Origin: Bacteroidales bacterium UBA1215
Lineage (GTDB): Bacteria; Bacteroidota; Bacteroidia; Bacteroidales; WCHB1-69
Reading direction: 5' to 3'
Assembly (NCBI GenBank): GCA_002309475.1
Contig: DBXJ01000067.1
Span: 7,030-14,993, forward strand
DNA: 7,964 bases
Below the pieces are notes generated by a model. It worked only from the letters and a program-made list of their open reading frames with translations, made no database searches and had not been told where the DNA came from. Both the position numbers and the translations under genes were made by a program. Each line of letters begins with the position of its first letter. The stretch's first letter is position 1. Positions 1 through 6,393 of the stretch are shown one piece after another.

Positions 1-1085
1 GGAATAGGATGCCATTGATTGGCAAAGCCATGTGTTCCATGTGGGGCGGAAGCAAAAATACTTGGAACTGCGGCAAAGGTTCTTTCTGCTGTTGACAGAC
101 AATTTTTCCAATACAATCCACTATCCTTCAGCGATTCTACAAACGGCATTAAAGGGACTGACGGTTCGGGTTCGCCTGTATAATGCTGCCCCATGCTTTC
201 TACAATGACAAATACAAAATTAGGCAATTGTCCATCTGAAGTCGGCTGCAACAGATCTCCTAACACATCTTCATCACTACACAAATGATAAAACGGATAT
301 TGTAAATCTACAAAATTTTTATGCGGATTCATATCGCGATATTCTTTTGAATATTGTAAATCGAAACCCATATCAACATCTTTTGTACGGTAATCATAAA
401 CCTTCTGCACCATGTTGGACAATTGATTGATGGCTAAATGATCGTAGGCTATATTATTGTACCAACTACCTTTTTTTACCAATGATGAATAATCAAAACT
501 AAAAACTACTATCAGAATGATAACATAAATGCTGCTTTTGAGTATAGAATCGGTCTTCGGCTTCAACAAAGAACGCTTTACCATGCCCTCTGTTATTGTT
601 ACTACACCTATTATCAATAAACCGGCAAAGACAAACAACAATATGGTATGAACGGATATGGTTGTAGAAGAAAATACAATTGATTTTATCTCTGCAGGAG
701 AATACATACATAATATGTGATCCAATGGTCGCATAGTAGTACAAAAATACTCGTTTAATGCTGCCGTCAATAATATGTATAGACCAATGATTACCAAATA
801 GATTCTTGCTGCCGTACGTGGACAATAGTAATACAGCACACAAAAAGGAATAAATATCCAAGCAATAATCTCCAACAACAAAACTCCGTCAAAAACGATT
901 CCTGACAAAATAATAGGACAAGCACTCACAGACAAACCTTGCCGTATGAACAATTGGACAAAGAAACTGCAACGCATCAGCAACATGGACAGCAGAAACA
1001 GCAAACTGATTTTAAAAAACACATTTACCGATTCTCCGCCAAATATATTCTTGATATGATTAAATAAACCTTTTCCTTTGTTCAT
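1..1085 (-). CDS. LtaS-type (alkaline phosphatase superfamily) membrane phosphotransferase, 3' end outside window
   Basis: Reading leftward from ATG at 1085, the frame stays open to the window edge, giving 361 residues without a stop. The N-terminal half has about five hydrophobic segments (roughly residues 22-47, 56-87, 92-109, 143-164, 183-197), the layout of LtaS-type lipoteichoic acid synthases and related phosphoglycerol or phosphoethanolamine transferases. The start of the extracytoplasmic catalytic domain follows: FVIVESMG with the probable metal-binding Glu296, then GLYWKNCLSTAERTFAAVPS, where Thr336 sits at the nucleophile position. The 40-residue Glu-Thr spacing is close to that in LtaS (45). 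The distal metal ligands (an expected DH motif) lie beyond the window. It is clearly a paralogue of the product of 1929-4400 (GLYWxNCLST is shared). The chosen ATG lies 44 bases after a Bacteroidetes-like -7 box, so it may have its own promoter. No CxPxR motif is seen, so it is not a true sulfatase. Donor and acceptor cannot be read from sequence. Confidence 0.88.
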   Translation of the reverse strand, partial: MNKGKGLFNHIKNIFGGESVNVFFKISLLFLLSMLLMRCSFFVQLFIRQGLSVSACPIILSGIVFDGVLLLEIIAWIFIPFCVLYYYCPRTAARIYLVIIGLYILLTAALNEYFCTTMRPLDHILCMYSPAEIKSIVFSSTTISVHTILLFVFAGLLIIGVVTITEGMVKRSLLKPKTDSILKSSIYVIILIVVFSFDYSSLVKKGSWYNNIAYDHLAINQLSNMVQKVYDYRTKDVDMGFDLQYSKEYRDMNPHKNFVDLQYPFYHLCSDEDVLGDLLQPTSDGQLPNFVFVIVESMGQHYTGEPEPSVPLMPFVESLKDSGLYWKNCLSTAERTFAAVPSIFASAPHGTHGFANQWHPI

Positions 1086-1128
1086 TACTTACAAGTATTT
1101 GTTATCTGTATCGTTGAATTGTAATTTG

Positions 1129-1136
1129 CAAAAATA
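1129..1136 (-). promoter_or_regulatory. Candidate -7 box (TATTTTTG) for the left-edge transferase
   Basis: On the minus strand the sequence reads TATTTTTG followed by CAAA, matching the Bacteroidetes -7 consensus TAnnTTTG. It lies about 44 bases before the ATG at 1085, within the 109-base gap after the lipoprotein gene. No convincing -33 TTTG is seen upstream; the region there is A-rich. The same 12-base string TATTTTTGCAAA occurs before the other transferase gene (4423-4434 on the plus strand), which supports a real promoter element. Confidence 0.5.
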
Positions 1137-1170
1137 GCATTTTTTACTTATTTTTTTCTCATCTTGATGC

Positions 1171-1192
1171 TTGATAAAGTCTTTTTTATCAA
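1171..1192 (-). terminator. AT-rich hairpin after the lipoprotein gene (weak terminator candidate)
   Basis: TTGATAAA at 1171-1178 pairs perfectly with TTTATCAA at 1185-1192, giving an 8-bp stem with a 6-base loop, beginning 2 bases past the stop codon of the lipoprotein gene. The stem has only one G-C pair and in the direction of transcription it is followed by mixed and A-rich sequence, not a T run. It may therefore be a weak or factor-dependent terminator, an RNA-stabilising 3' hairpin, or chance in AT-rich DNA. Confidence 0.3.
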
Positions 1193-1194
1193 AT

Positions 1195-1926
1195 CTAATA
1201 ATCAATCGGACTATCATAATCTACCAACACCACTGCCACATTTCGGGGTCGGCACAATTTCCGTGTAAAGGCTGCATTTTTTTGTGAATATTCCATCGGA
1301 GTATGCCAATAATGAATAGCCATATCAGGAAAAGAATCACTGAGCAAAGGATACATTTGGTACCATGAACTCAATGCCGAGGGTTGCAAAACGGCAATTT
1401 TATTTTTTATTTTGGCAGTCCATTCCTCCACAGACTCTCCGTCCCAATAAGGATTATTGACCCAAAACAAAGTCATAAACCCCTGTTTTTTCACCTTCAG
1501 CAAAGCTTCATCAGATTGACTTTCAATAAAAGCTCTCTTTTTGATGGTTGCAGACAAATTTTCTATAAGGGCACAAATACTATCTGCATTGTCGGCGGAC
1601 AAATTCTTTATATCAAACCAAAACCTGCAAGTTTCTCTATTGGCAATGGCATTATACCACATCAACAAAGTTAATCCGTCTGTAGAATCTGACAATTCGT
1701 GCCCGACAAATAATTGGTTTTGGTAGGCAGAATAAGTGATATCCACTTCAAGTCCTCCAAATTGACAGCTTTTTGCTTGTGCCGCTAAAGTATCGTTTGC
1801 CTTGTGAGCCCAAATTTTATTGCCTCCATATACATTGGTATCTATTTGAAAGTTGTCTATATTCACAGAATGTTGCTGACAAGAAAGCAATATCATTGAT
1901 ATCAATAAGAAAAATATTTTTTTCAT
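1195..1926 (-). CDS. Lipoprotein with glycerophosphodiesterase/FAM151-like fold
   Basis: This 243-residue protein begins with a lipoprotein signal peptide: MKK, a hydrophobic stretch, then LLSC with lipidated Cys16. The rest resembles the GDPD/PLC-like TIM-barrel superfamily, closest in look to FAM151/menorin-type domains. WAHKAND (His41) stands where GDPD enzymes have HRG, followed by GLEVDI (Glu60, Asp62), VGHE (His76), FWFDIKN (Asp105, Lys107) and FIESQ (Glu135). These match in order the His, Glu-x-Asp, His and acidic-x-Lys positions of GDPD enzymes, so an active metal-dependent phosphodiesterase is possible. The usual HR pair is HK, and about 230 mature residues is near the minimum for the fold. 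The ATG lies 2 bases after the TAG of the upstream transferase gene, so the two are almost certainly one operon and probably translationally coupled. A role in trimming or turning over glycerophosphodiester groups made by the neighbouring transferases is inferred from context. The lipoprotein assignment is firm; the fold is likely; the activity is unproven. Confidence 0.82.
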   Translation of the reverse strand: MKKIFFLLISMILLSCQQHSVNIDNFQIDTNVYGGNKIWAHKANDTLAAQAKSCQFGGLEVDITYSAYQNQLFVGHELSDSTDGLTLLMWYNAIANRETCRFWFDIKNLSADNADSICALIENLSATIKKRAFIESQSDEALLKVKKQGFMTLFWVNNPYWDGESVEEWTAKIKNKIAVLQPSALSSWYQMYPLLSDSFPDMAIHYWHTPMEYSQKNAAFTRKLCRPRNVAVVLVDYDSPIDY

Positions 1927-1928
1927 GG

Positions 1929-4400
1929 CTATTTTATTTCGTAAATTTCGGCTTCTATATTATTGAAAAACAATTCATTATCTTTGTCCCACTTGTCATC
2001 TTGCTCGGGGGTTGCCACAGAAATTTCAATTTGCAGTTGCTGATTTTGAGGGACAGAAAAAACTTTTTCCAACTTCATGTCATTCCATTTGCCACCTTGC
2101 ATATCCTGTGTAAGAAAAGAATTGCAAACCGCTCCTTGATAAACAATATTTTTGTGCTCGCCGGCATTACATTCCAACTGCAGATTCATAAAGTTGTCTT
2201 TGTACACATAGTTTACGTTCAACACCTTCGCCACTGCCACCACTTTCAATTGTGTATAGTTAGATGTATGCACTTCTATCGGCAATACTAATGCTGTTTT
2301 TTGTACTCCTACTTCACTGGGTGGATTAACGGATGCCACATGCACCTGATTTTCATTCACTGCACGCCTCAACAACACACATGAATTGGCATAAGAAGAA
2401 TTCTTGGTTAATTGATTGCCCAAATAAACATATTTGTGAATATATTTCATGGCTTGCATGTGTTGCCGCATTTTATTTTTAAGAGATTGGTTTTCAACTG
2501 ATTTTAAATTAAACAAACTATCCAACTGATACAATTCGTCTCCAAAATCGCTTTGATAGTAATAATATTTGTCAAACAACATTTCATGAAATTCCCGTGC
2601 ATAACTCATAAACAACATCCGCTTGGAAGAAGAGAACTCTTGTATGGTATCCAAACCATCCTCTATCCAGTGAACAGTAGAAAGGCCTTGCAAACCATAT
2701 TTATTTTTCAGTAATTCCACCAACGAGGGTGTTACATCATTGTGCGAAACCACTGCATGAAATGTCGCCTTTCGTTGTAACAATGGCGACCATATCACCA
2801 AGGGCACATGATGATATGAAAGGTCGTTTTTCAGTTCTCTTCCACTTGCATGGTCGCCTGTAATGACAAAAATGGTATGTTGAAAACTCGGCAAATGACT
2901 ATAACGTGCAAAAAAATCTCTCAAACAGTCATCTGCATAGTTCAGTGATGCCAATTTCAACAAATTTTCCTTTTTCACCTTTTGTTTGTCGGCAGGCATG
3001 GAATTGATCATCTGCATGATTTTCCGTTCGTAACGTTGCTTTTTATTTTTTTGATAGTCATTGTTTGCTTCCATATCTTCGTGAGCCGAAAGCGTAATAT
3101 ACAATTCGAATCGTGGCAAATTCATATCCATTGCCTCCACATAATCCAAACTTTTACGAAACATCATGCTATCATTATAGCCAAAATAAAAAGCATCTCT
3201 ATTGGCAGAAGTATCTTGCCAACACATTTGATTCAAAGGAGCATAAAAATCTGTCTTTTGCTTGTCTAAATAGTCCTTTACACAATCGAAAGCAAAATCG
3301 CCGGCATAGAAAGCATTGGCAGAATAGCCGTTGTTTTTCAACAAAGTGATTAGTGAATAATTATCCGGCATGGCTCCGAATTGAAAGCCTTTCACTCCGT
3401 ATGGAACCGAACCTATCAAAGCCGGAACAACCCCAAAACTTCTCGGTGTTGTACTCAAACAATTAGTCCAATACAAACCTTCTGATGCCAAAGAATCGAA
3501 AAAAGGAGTAAAACTAATGCCGCCTTCATTCTCGCCGGACCATTCCCGACCTAAGGATTCCATAACAATATACACCACATTGGGCATAATGGCAGAAGAC
3601 TGAAAAAATGGCGACAAAACATCTTTTACATTATCCGTTCTCTCCAAAGGATAGTGCATATCCTCCACTTGTCTGTCGGGATAGATGCTTAAATAGCCTT
3701 TTATCAAATGCTCGTCATATTGCACTTTTCCCAGCGACTCCCAATCTTTCAAATGTTTATATTGTATCAGACAATACAAAGTTTTATTTTTTACAAAATT
3801 GTTGATGATTAAATTTTTGGTTACATTTCCTTCTTTAACAAATCCCAACAAAGGACAGCCGGATACTATCATCACCGACACAATGACGGCCAAAGTTTTT
3901 GACAATTTTATTTTGGCAAAAGCACGCAATATCAACATAGAACACCCTATCGCCAACAGCACTATCAATATCAACCAGCCGATGGCTATATAACTTTGTA
4001 TGGTTGCCATTGTTTCACTAATAGGTCGCACAAACAATTCTGCTCCTAATAGCAATCCTGTTTGCCGAGCATAAACCGCCAGACCTGCTTCTGCCAATAG
4101 GGAACAACTCAGCAAGAAATTGCTCACCCATAAGCCTATCTTTTGCCACTTGATGAAAAGAAGATAAAAAATATAGGACATTGTCAAACATAAAGAAGCA
4201 AAGGCGAAATTGTTGACAAAAAGCATCCATACAAGTTCCGAAATAGTTGTGTCATTATTTCCTTGCTTGCCAACACCTATCATGGCAACATATTCTGCCG
4301 ACAAAAGCAAGAGCAACAAAAACCAATAGCCGATTGCCATGGATAAAAAAGGCTTTGATTTTGCGGCAAGCATACCGATTTTTTGTCGTACATTACTCAT
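1929..4400 (-). CDS. LtaS-type membrane phosphotransferase with long C-terminal extension
   Basis: An 823-residue membrane protein. About five hydrophobic segments (roughly 20-43, 56-84, 88-110, 136-160, 168-188) lead into an extracytoplasmic alkaline-phosphatase-superfamily domain (about 270-600). Visible landmarks are YIVMESLG (Glu281, metal), TTPRSFGVVPALIGS (Ser321 at the nucleophile position), LSAHED (His440), ITGDHASG (Asp516, His517, metal), LSYHHVPLVI, and VSHNDVTPSL (His553, Asp555). Order and spacing match LtaS-type glycerol-phosphate transferases and their phosphoethanolamine-transferring relatives. No CxPxR motif is present, arguing against a true sulfatase. Two features stand out: Ser where most of the family uses Thr, and about 200 residues after the catalytic domain. 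Residues about 600-660 are charged and Tyr-rich; about 700-823 alternate in a beta-rich way, suggesting an added beta-sandwich or binding module. It is first in its operon, 27 bases from a TAnnTTTG box, with the lipoprotein gene following after 2 bases. Family is confident; the group transferred and the acceptor are unknown. Confidence 0.9.
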   Translation of the reverse strand: MSNVRQKIGMLAAKSKPFLSMAIGYWFLLLLLLSAEYVAMIGVGKQGNNDTTISELVWMLFVNNFAFASLCLTMSYIFYLLFIKWQKIGLWVSNFLLSCSLLAEAGLAVYARQTGLLLGAELFVRPISETMATIQSYIAIGWLILIVLLAIGCSMLILRAFAKIKLSKTLAVIVSVMIVSGCPLLGFVKEGNVTKNLIINNFVKNKTLYCLIQYKHLKDWESLGKVQYDEHLIKGYLSIYPDRQVEDMHYPLERTDNVKDVLSPFFQSSAIMPNVVYIVMESLGREWSGENEGGISFTPFFDSLASEGLYWTNCLSTTPRSFGVVPALIGSVPYGVKGFQFGAMPDNYSLITLLKNNGYSANAFYAGDFAFDCVKDYLDKQKTDFYAPLNQMCWQDTSANRDAFYFGYNDSMMFRKSLDYVEAMDMNLPRFELYITLSAHEDMEANNDYQKNKKQRYERKIMQMINSMPADKQKVKKENLLKLASLNYADDCLRDFFARYSHLPSFQHTIFVITGDHASGRELKNDLSYHHVPLVIWSPLLQRKATFHAVVSHNDVTPSLVELLKNKYGLQGLSTVHWIEDGLDTIQEFSSSKRMLFMSYAREFHEMLFDKYYYYQSDFGDELYQLDSLFNLKSVENQSLKNKMRQHMQAMKYIHKYVYLGNQLTKNSSYANSCVLLRRAVNENQVHVASVNPPSEVGVQKTALVLPIEVHTSNYTQLKVVAVAKVLNVNYVYKDNFMNLQLECNAGEHKNIVYQGAVCNSFLTQDMQGGKWNDMKLEKVFSVPQNQQLQIEISVATPEQDDKWDKDNELFFNNIEAEIYEIK

Positions 4401-4426
4401 GAAATAACGATACTATATAATTTTTG

Positions 4427-4434
4427 CAAAAATA
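4427..4434 (-). promoter_or_regulatory. Candidate -7 box (TATTTTTG) for the envelope operon
   Basis: The minus strand reads TATTTTTG then CAAA, a fit to TAnnTTTG, about 26 bases before the ATG at 4400. No clear -33 TTTG is seen at the usual distance. The identical 12-mer TATTTTTGCAAA precedes the second transferase gene near 1129. Confidence 0.5.
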
Positions 4435-4451
4435 CAATATTTTACTGAAAT

Positions 4452-4459
4452 GTGTACAC
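4452..4459. promoter_or_regulatory. 8-bp palindrome GTGTACAC between divergent promoters
   Basis: A perfect 8-bp palindrome lies between the two outward-facing -7 boxes (4427-4434 and 4481-4488), where a shared regulator could act. It is short, does not extend further, and could be chance. An AGGAGG string just beside it on the minus strand is too far from any start codon to be a ribosome binding site. Confidence 0.15.
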
Positions 4460-4480
4460 CTCCTTTTAACAAAAAAATAG

Positions 4481-4488
4481 TACCTTTG
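4481..4488 (+). promoter_or_regulatory. Candidate -7 box (TACCTTTG) for the rsmI-hemW-lipid kinase operon
   Basis: TACCTTTG followed by CAAA matches the Bacteroidetes -7 consensus TAnnTTTG and ends 20 bases before the rsmI ATG, implying a short leader. About 15-20 bases upstream there is only TTTT-AAC-type sequence in place of a clean -33 TTTG. The region between box and start codon ends in an A run, the usual Bacteroidetes substitute for a Shine-Dalgarno site. Confidence 0.6.
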
Positions 4489-4508
4489 CAAATTCATTGT
4501 AGAAAAAA

Positions 4509-5216
4509 ATGTCTAAACTGATACTTGTCCCGACACCGATAGGAAATTTAGAAGATATCACCCTTCGTGGTCTTCGTATTTTGCAAGAAGCTGATGTTAT
4601 TTTTGCAGAAGATACTCGTGTTACTAAAAAACTGCTGACGCACTATAATATTGATAAGCTAGTATTGGCCTGTCACCAACACAACGAGCATCAGCAATTG
4701 GACTATTTTATCCGCACCATTTCTTCTTATCAAATGGTGGCCATGGTTACCGATGCGGGCACTCCCGGCATCTCTGACCCGGGTTTTATGCTTGTCAGGG
4801 CTTGCCTTGACGCCCAAATTGAAGTAGAAACATTGCCCGGTGCCACTGCTTTTGTGCCAGCTTTGGTCAATTCCGGCTTACCATGCGACCGATTCTATTT
4901 CTACGGCTTTTTGCCACACAAAAAAGGCAGAAAAACTGCCATAGAACGCTTATCGGTTTTGGAGGAAACATTTATTTTGTACGAATCCCCTTTCCGTTTG
5001 GTGAAAACACTTGAACAACTATTAGAAACTGCCGGCAACCGACAAATGGCCGTATGCAGAGAACTCACCAAATTATATGAAGAAACTTTCCGTGGCTCCC
5101 TAAGCGATGCCATCGCCTATTTCTCTCAAAAAGAAGTAAAAGGAGAAATTGTCATCATCGTACAAGGAAAAAATCAATTTGAAAAACAATCTGCCAACGA
5201 AGAATCTATGGAATAA
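4509..5216 (+). CDS. rsmI: 16S rRNA (cytidine1402-2'-O)-methyltransferase RsmI
   Basis: A 235-residue cytoplasmic enzyme of the tetrapyrrole-methylase fold that uses S-adenosylmethionine to 2'-O-methylate C1402 in the ribosomal P site, alongside RsmH. The family signature runs through the protein: LVPTPIGNLEDIT (6-18), AEDTRVTKKLL (33-43), VTDAGTPGISDPG (80-92, SAM site), LPGATAFVPAL (109-119), FYGFLP (131-136), YESPFRL (158-164), CRELTKLYEE (183-192) and GEIVIIV (212-218). It is shorter than the E. coli protein (about 286 residues), lacking much of the C-terminal tail, which I believe is common in Bacteroidetes. The ATG follows an A run and gives the standard N-terminus. It is first in the plus-strand operon; hemW starts 1 base after its stop codon. 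Confidence 0.96.
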   Translation: MSKLILVPTPIGNLEDITLRGLRILQEADVIFAEDTRVTKKLLTHYNIDKLVLACHQHNEHQQLDYFIRTISSYQMVAMVTDAGTPGISDPGFMLVRACLDAQIEVETLPGATAFVPALVNSGLPCDRFYFYGFLPHKKGRKTAIERLSVLEETFILYESPFRLVKTLEQLLETAGNRQMAVCRELTKLYEETFRGSLSDAIAYFSQKEVKGEIVIIVQGKNQFEKQSANEESME

Positions 5217-5217
5217 A

Positions 5218-6393
5218 ATGTCTTCTCTCTATATTCACATTCCTTTTTGCATCCGGCGTTGTCATTATTGCAACTTTTTTTCTTCTACGCTTATTGAGCA
5301 AAAAAATTCCTATATAAAAGCTCTTAGAAAAGAAATTCAAATCAGAAGCAACTATTTAAAAAACAAACAATTAGAAACTATTTATATCGGCGGTGGAACA
5401 CCTTCTTTGCTGTCTATTGACGAAATCAACAGCATTTTTAAAACCATTGATGACCACTTTTGTTTGGCGGAAAACATTGAAATAAGCCTTGAAGCCAATC
5501 CCAACAATCTCAATGAGCAATATTTATCAGCTCTACGGCATACACCTGTCAATCGTTTGAGTATTGGCATACAATCGTTCTTTGACGAACATTTGCAAGT
5601 TTTAGGTCGTATTCATTCCGCACGACAGGCTCACCTTTGCATACAACAAGCCCTACAAGCAGGTTTTGACAACCTATCGGTCGACTTAATGTACGGATAT
5701 CCGCATCTAACTTTGCAACAATGGAAAGAAAATCTCCATTTTGTCAAAGATATTCCGCACATTTCCTGCTATTGTCTGACATTAGAACCACACTCACAAC
5801 TATATAAAACTATTCAACAAAAGCAACTTTCTCTCCCCGACGATGACCATATTATTGAACAAACACAAGTTTTGACGGATTTTGCTCATCAACACCAATT
5901 CATCCATTATGAAATTTCAAATTTTTGCAAAGAAAATTTTCACTCCCGTCACAATAGTGCCTATTGGCAACGCAAACCCTACTTGGGGATCGGCTGTTCG
6001 GCACATTCTTTTGACATCTATAGTCGCCAATGGAATATTTGCAATATCAATTCCTACATAGAATTTCTTGATGAAATAAACACTCACGGTGATTACCAAA
6101 ATTTTGAAAATCGGCTGTTTGAAAGAGAAATACTTACACCCGCCATGCAAGTAAACGAATACATTATGACTTCATTGCGGACTATTTACGGTTGCCATTT
6201 GGACTATATTGCCCATGAATTCTCTCTTGCTTTTGCAGAACAACTTGCAAAAAAAATCTCCTTGCTACAGCAAGATAATTATATTTTCAGCCACGGCATT
6301 CTCCGATTGACCGAAAAAGGTATGCTTTTCGCGGATGCGATAGCCGCCGAATTGTTTTTTGACGAAAACGATTACTTAACAACGAATGAATAA
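5218..6393 (+). CDS. hemW: Radical SAM heme chaperone HemW (coproporphyrinogen oxidase-like)
   Basis: A 391-residue radical SAM protein. The iron-sulfur motif is CIRRCHYCNF (Cys11, Cys15, Cys18), the CxxxCxxCxF form typical of HemW. It is followed by IYIGGGTPSLL (SAM binding, about 56-66), LEANP (91-95), RLSIGIQSF (113-121), SVDLMYGYP (154-162), YEISNF (231-236), RHNSAYW (244-250), GIGCSAHSF (257-265) and a C-terminal LTEKGMLFADAIAAELF. HemW binds heme and is proposed to insert it into respiratory proteins; it is often misannotated as oxygen-independent coproporphyrinogen III oxidase (HemN), which normally has a longer N-terminal region. The start is the ATG at 5218: the frame is open upstream to a TTG at 5149, but that would add 23 unrelated residues inside rsmI. 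One base separates it from the rsmI stop, and its last 8 bases overlap the lipid kinase gene. Confidence 0.95.
   Translation: MSSLYIHIPFCIRRCHYCNFFSSTLIEQKNSYIKALRKEIQIRSNYLKNKQLETIYIGGGTPSLLSIDEINSIFKTIDDHFCLAENIEISLEANPNNLNEQYLSALRHTPVNRLSIGIQSFFDEHLQVLGRIHSARQAHLCIQQALQAGFDNLSVDLMYGYPHLTLQQWKENLHFVKDIPHISCYCLTLEPHSQLYKTIQQKQLSLPDDDHIIEQTQVLTDFAHQHQFIHYEISNFCKENFHSRHNSAYWQRKPYLGIGCSAHSFDIYSRQWNICNINSYIEFLDEINTHGDYQNFENRLFEREILTPAMQVNEYIMTSLRTIYGCHLDYIAHEFSLAFAEQLAKKISLLQQDNYIFSHGILRLTEKGMLFADAIAAELFFDENDYLTTNE

Noticed and set aside
499..861. 120-codon minus-strand open frame
   Set aside because: It lies wholly inside the left-edge transferase gene in another frame, has no recognisable motifs, and the overlapping frame (1085 to 1) carries clear family motifs.
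1773..2291. 172-codon plus-strand open frame opposite the lipoprotein and transferase genes
   Set aside because: It is antisense to two well-supported genes, crosses their junction and shows no domain pattern.
1929..4400. Annotation as a true sulfatase
   Set aside because: There is no CxPxR formylglycine motif; the Cys in NCLSTTPRSF is not in that context, and the membrane domain plus Ser/Thr nucleophile fit phosphotransferases of the LtaS type.
5218..6393. Calling the gene hemN (coproporphyrinogen III dehydrogenase)
   Set aside because: The protein starts almost directly at the CxxxCxxCxF motif and has the shorter HemW length and C-terminal motifs.
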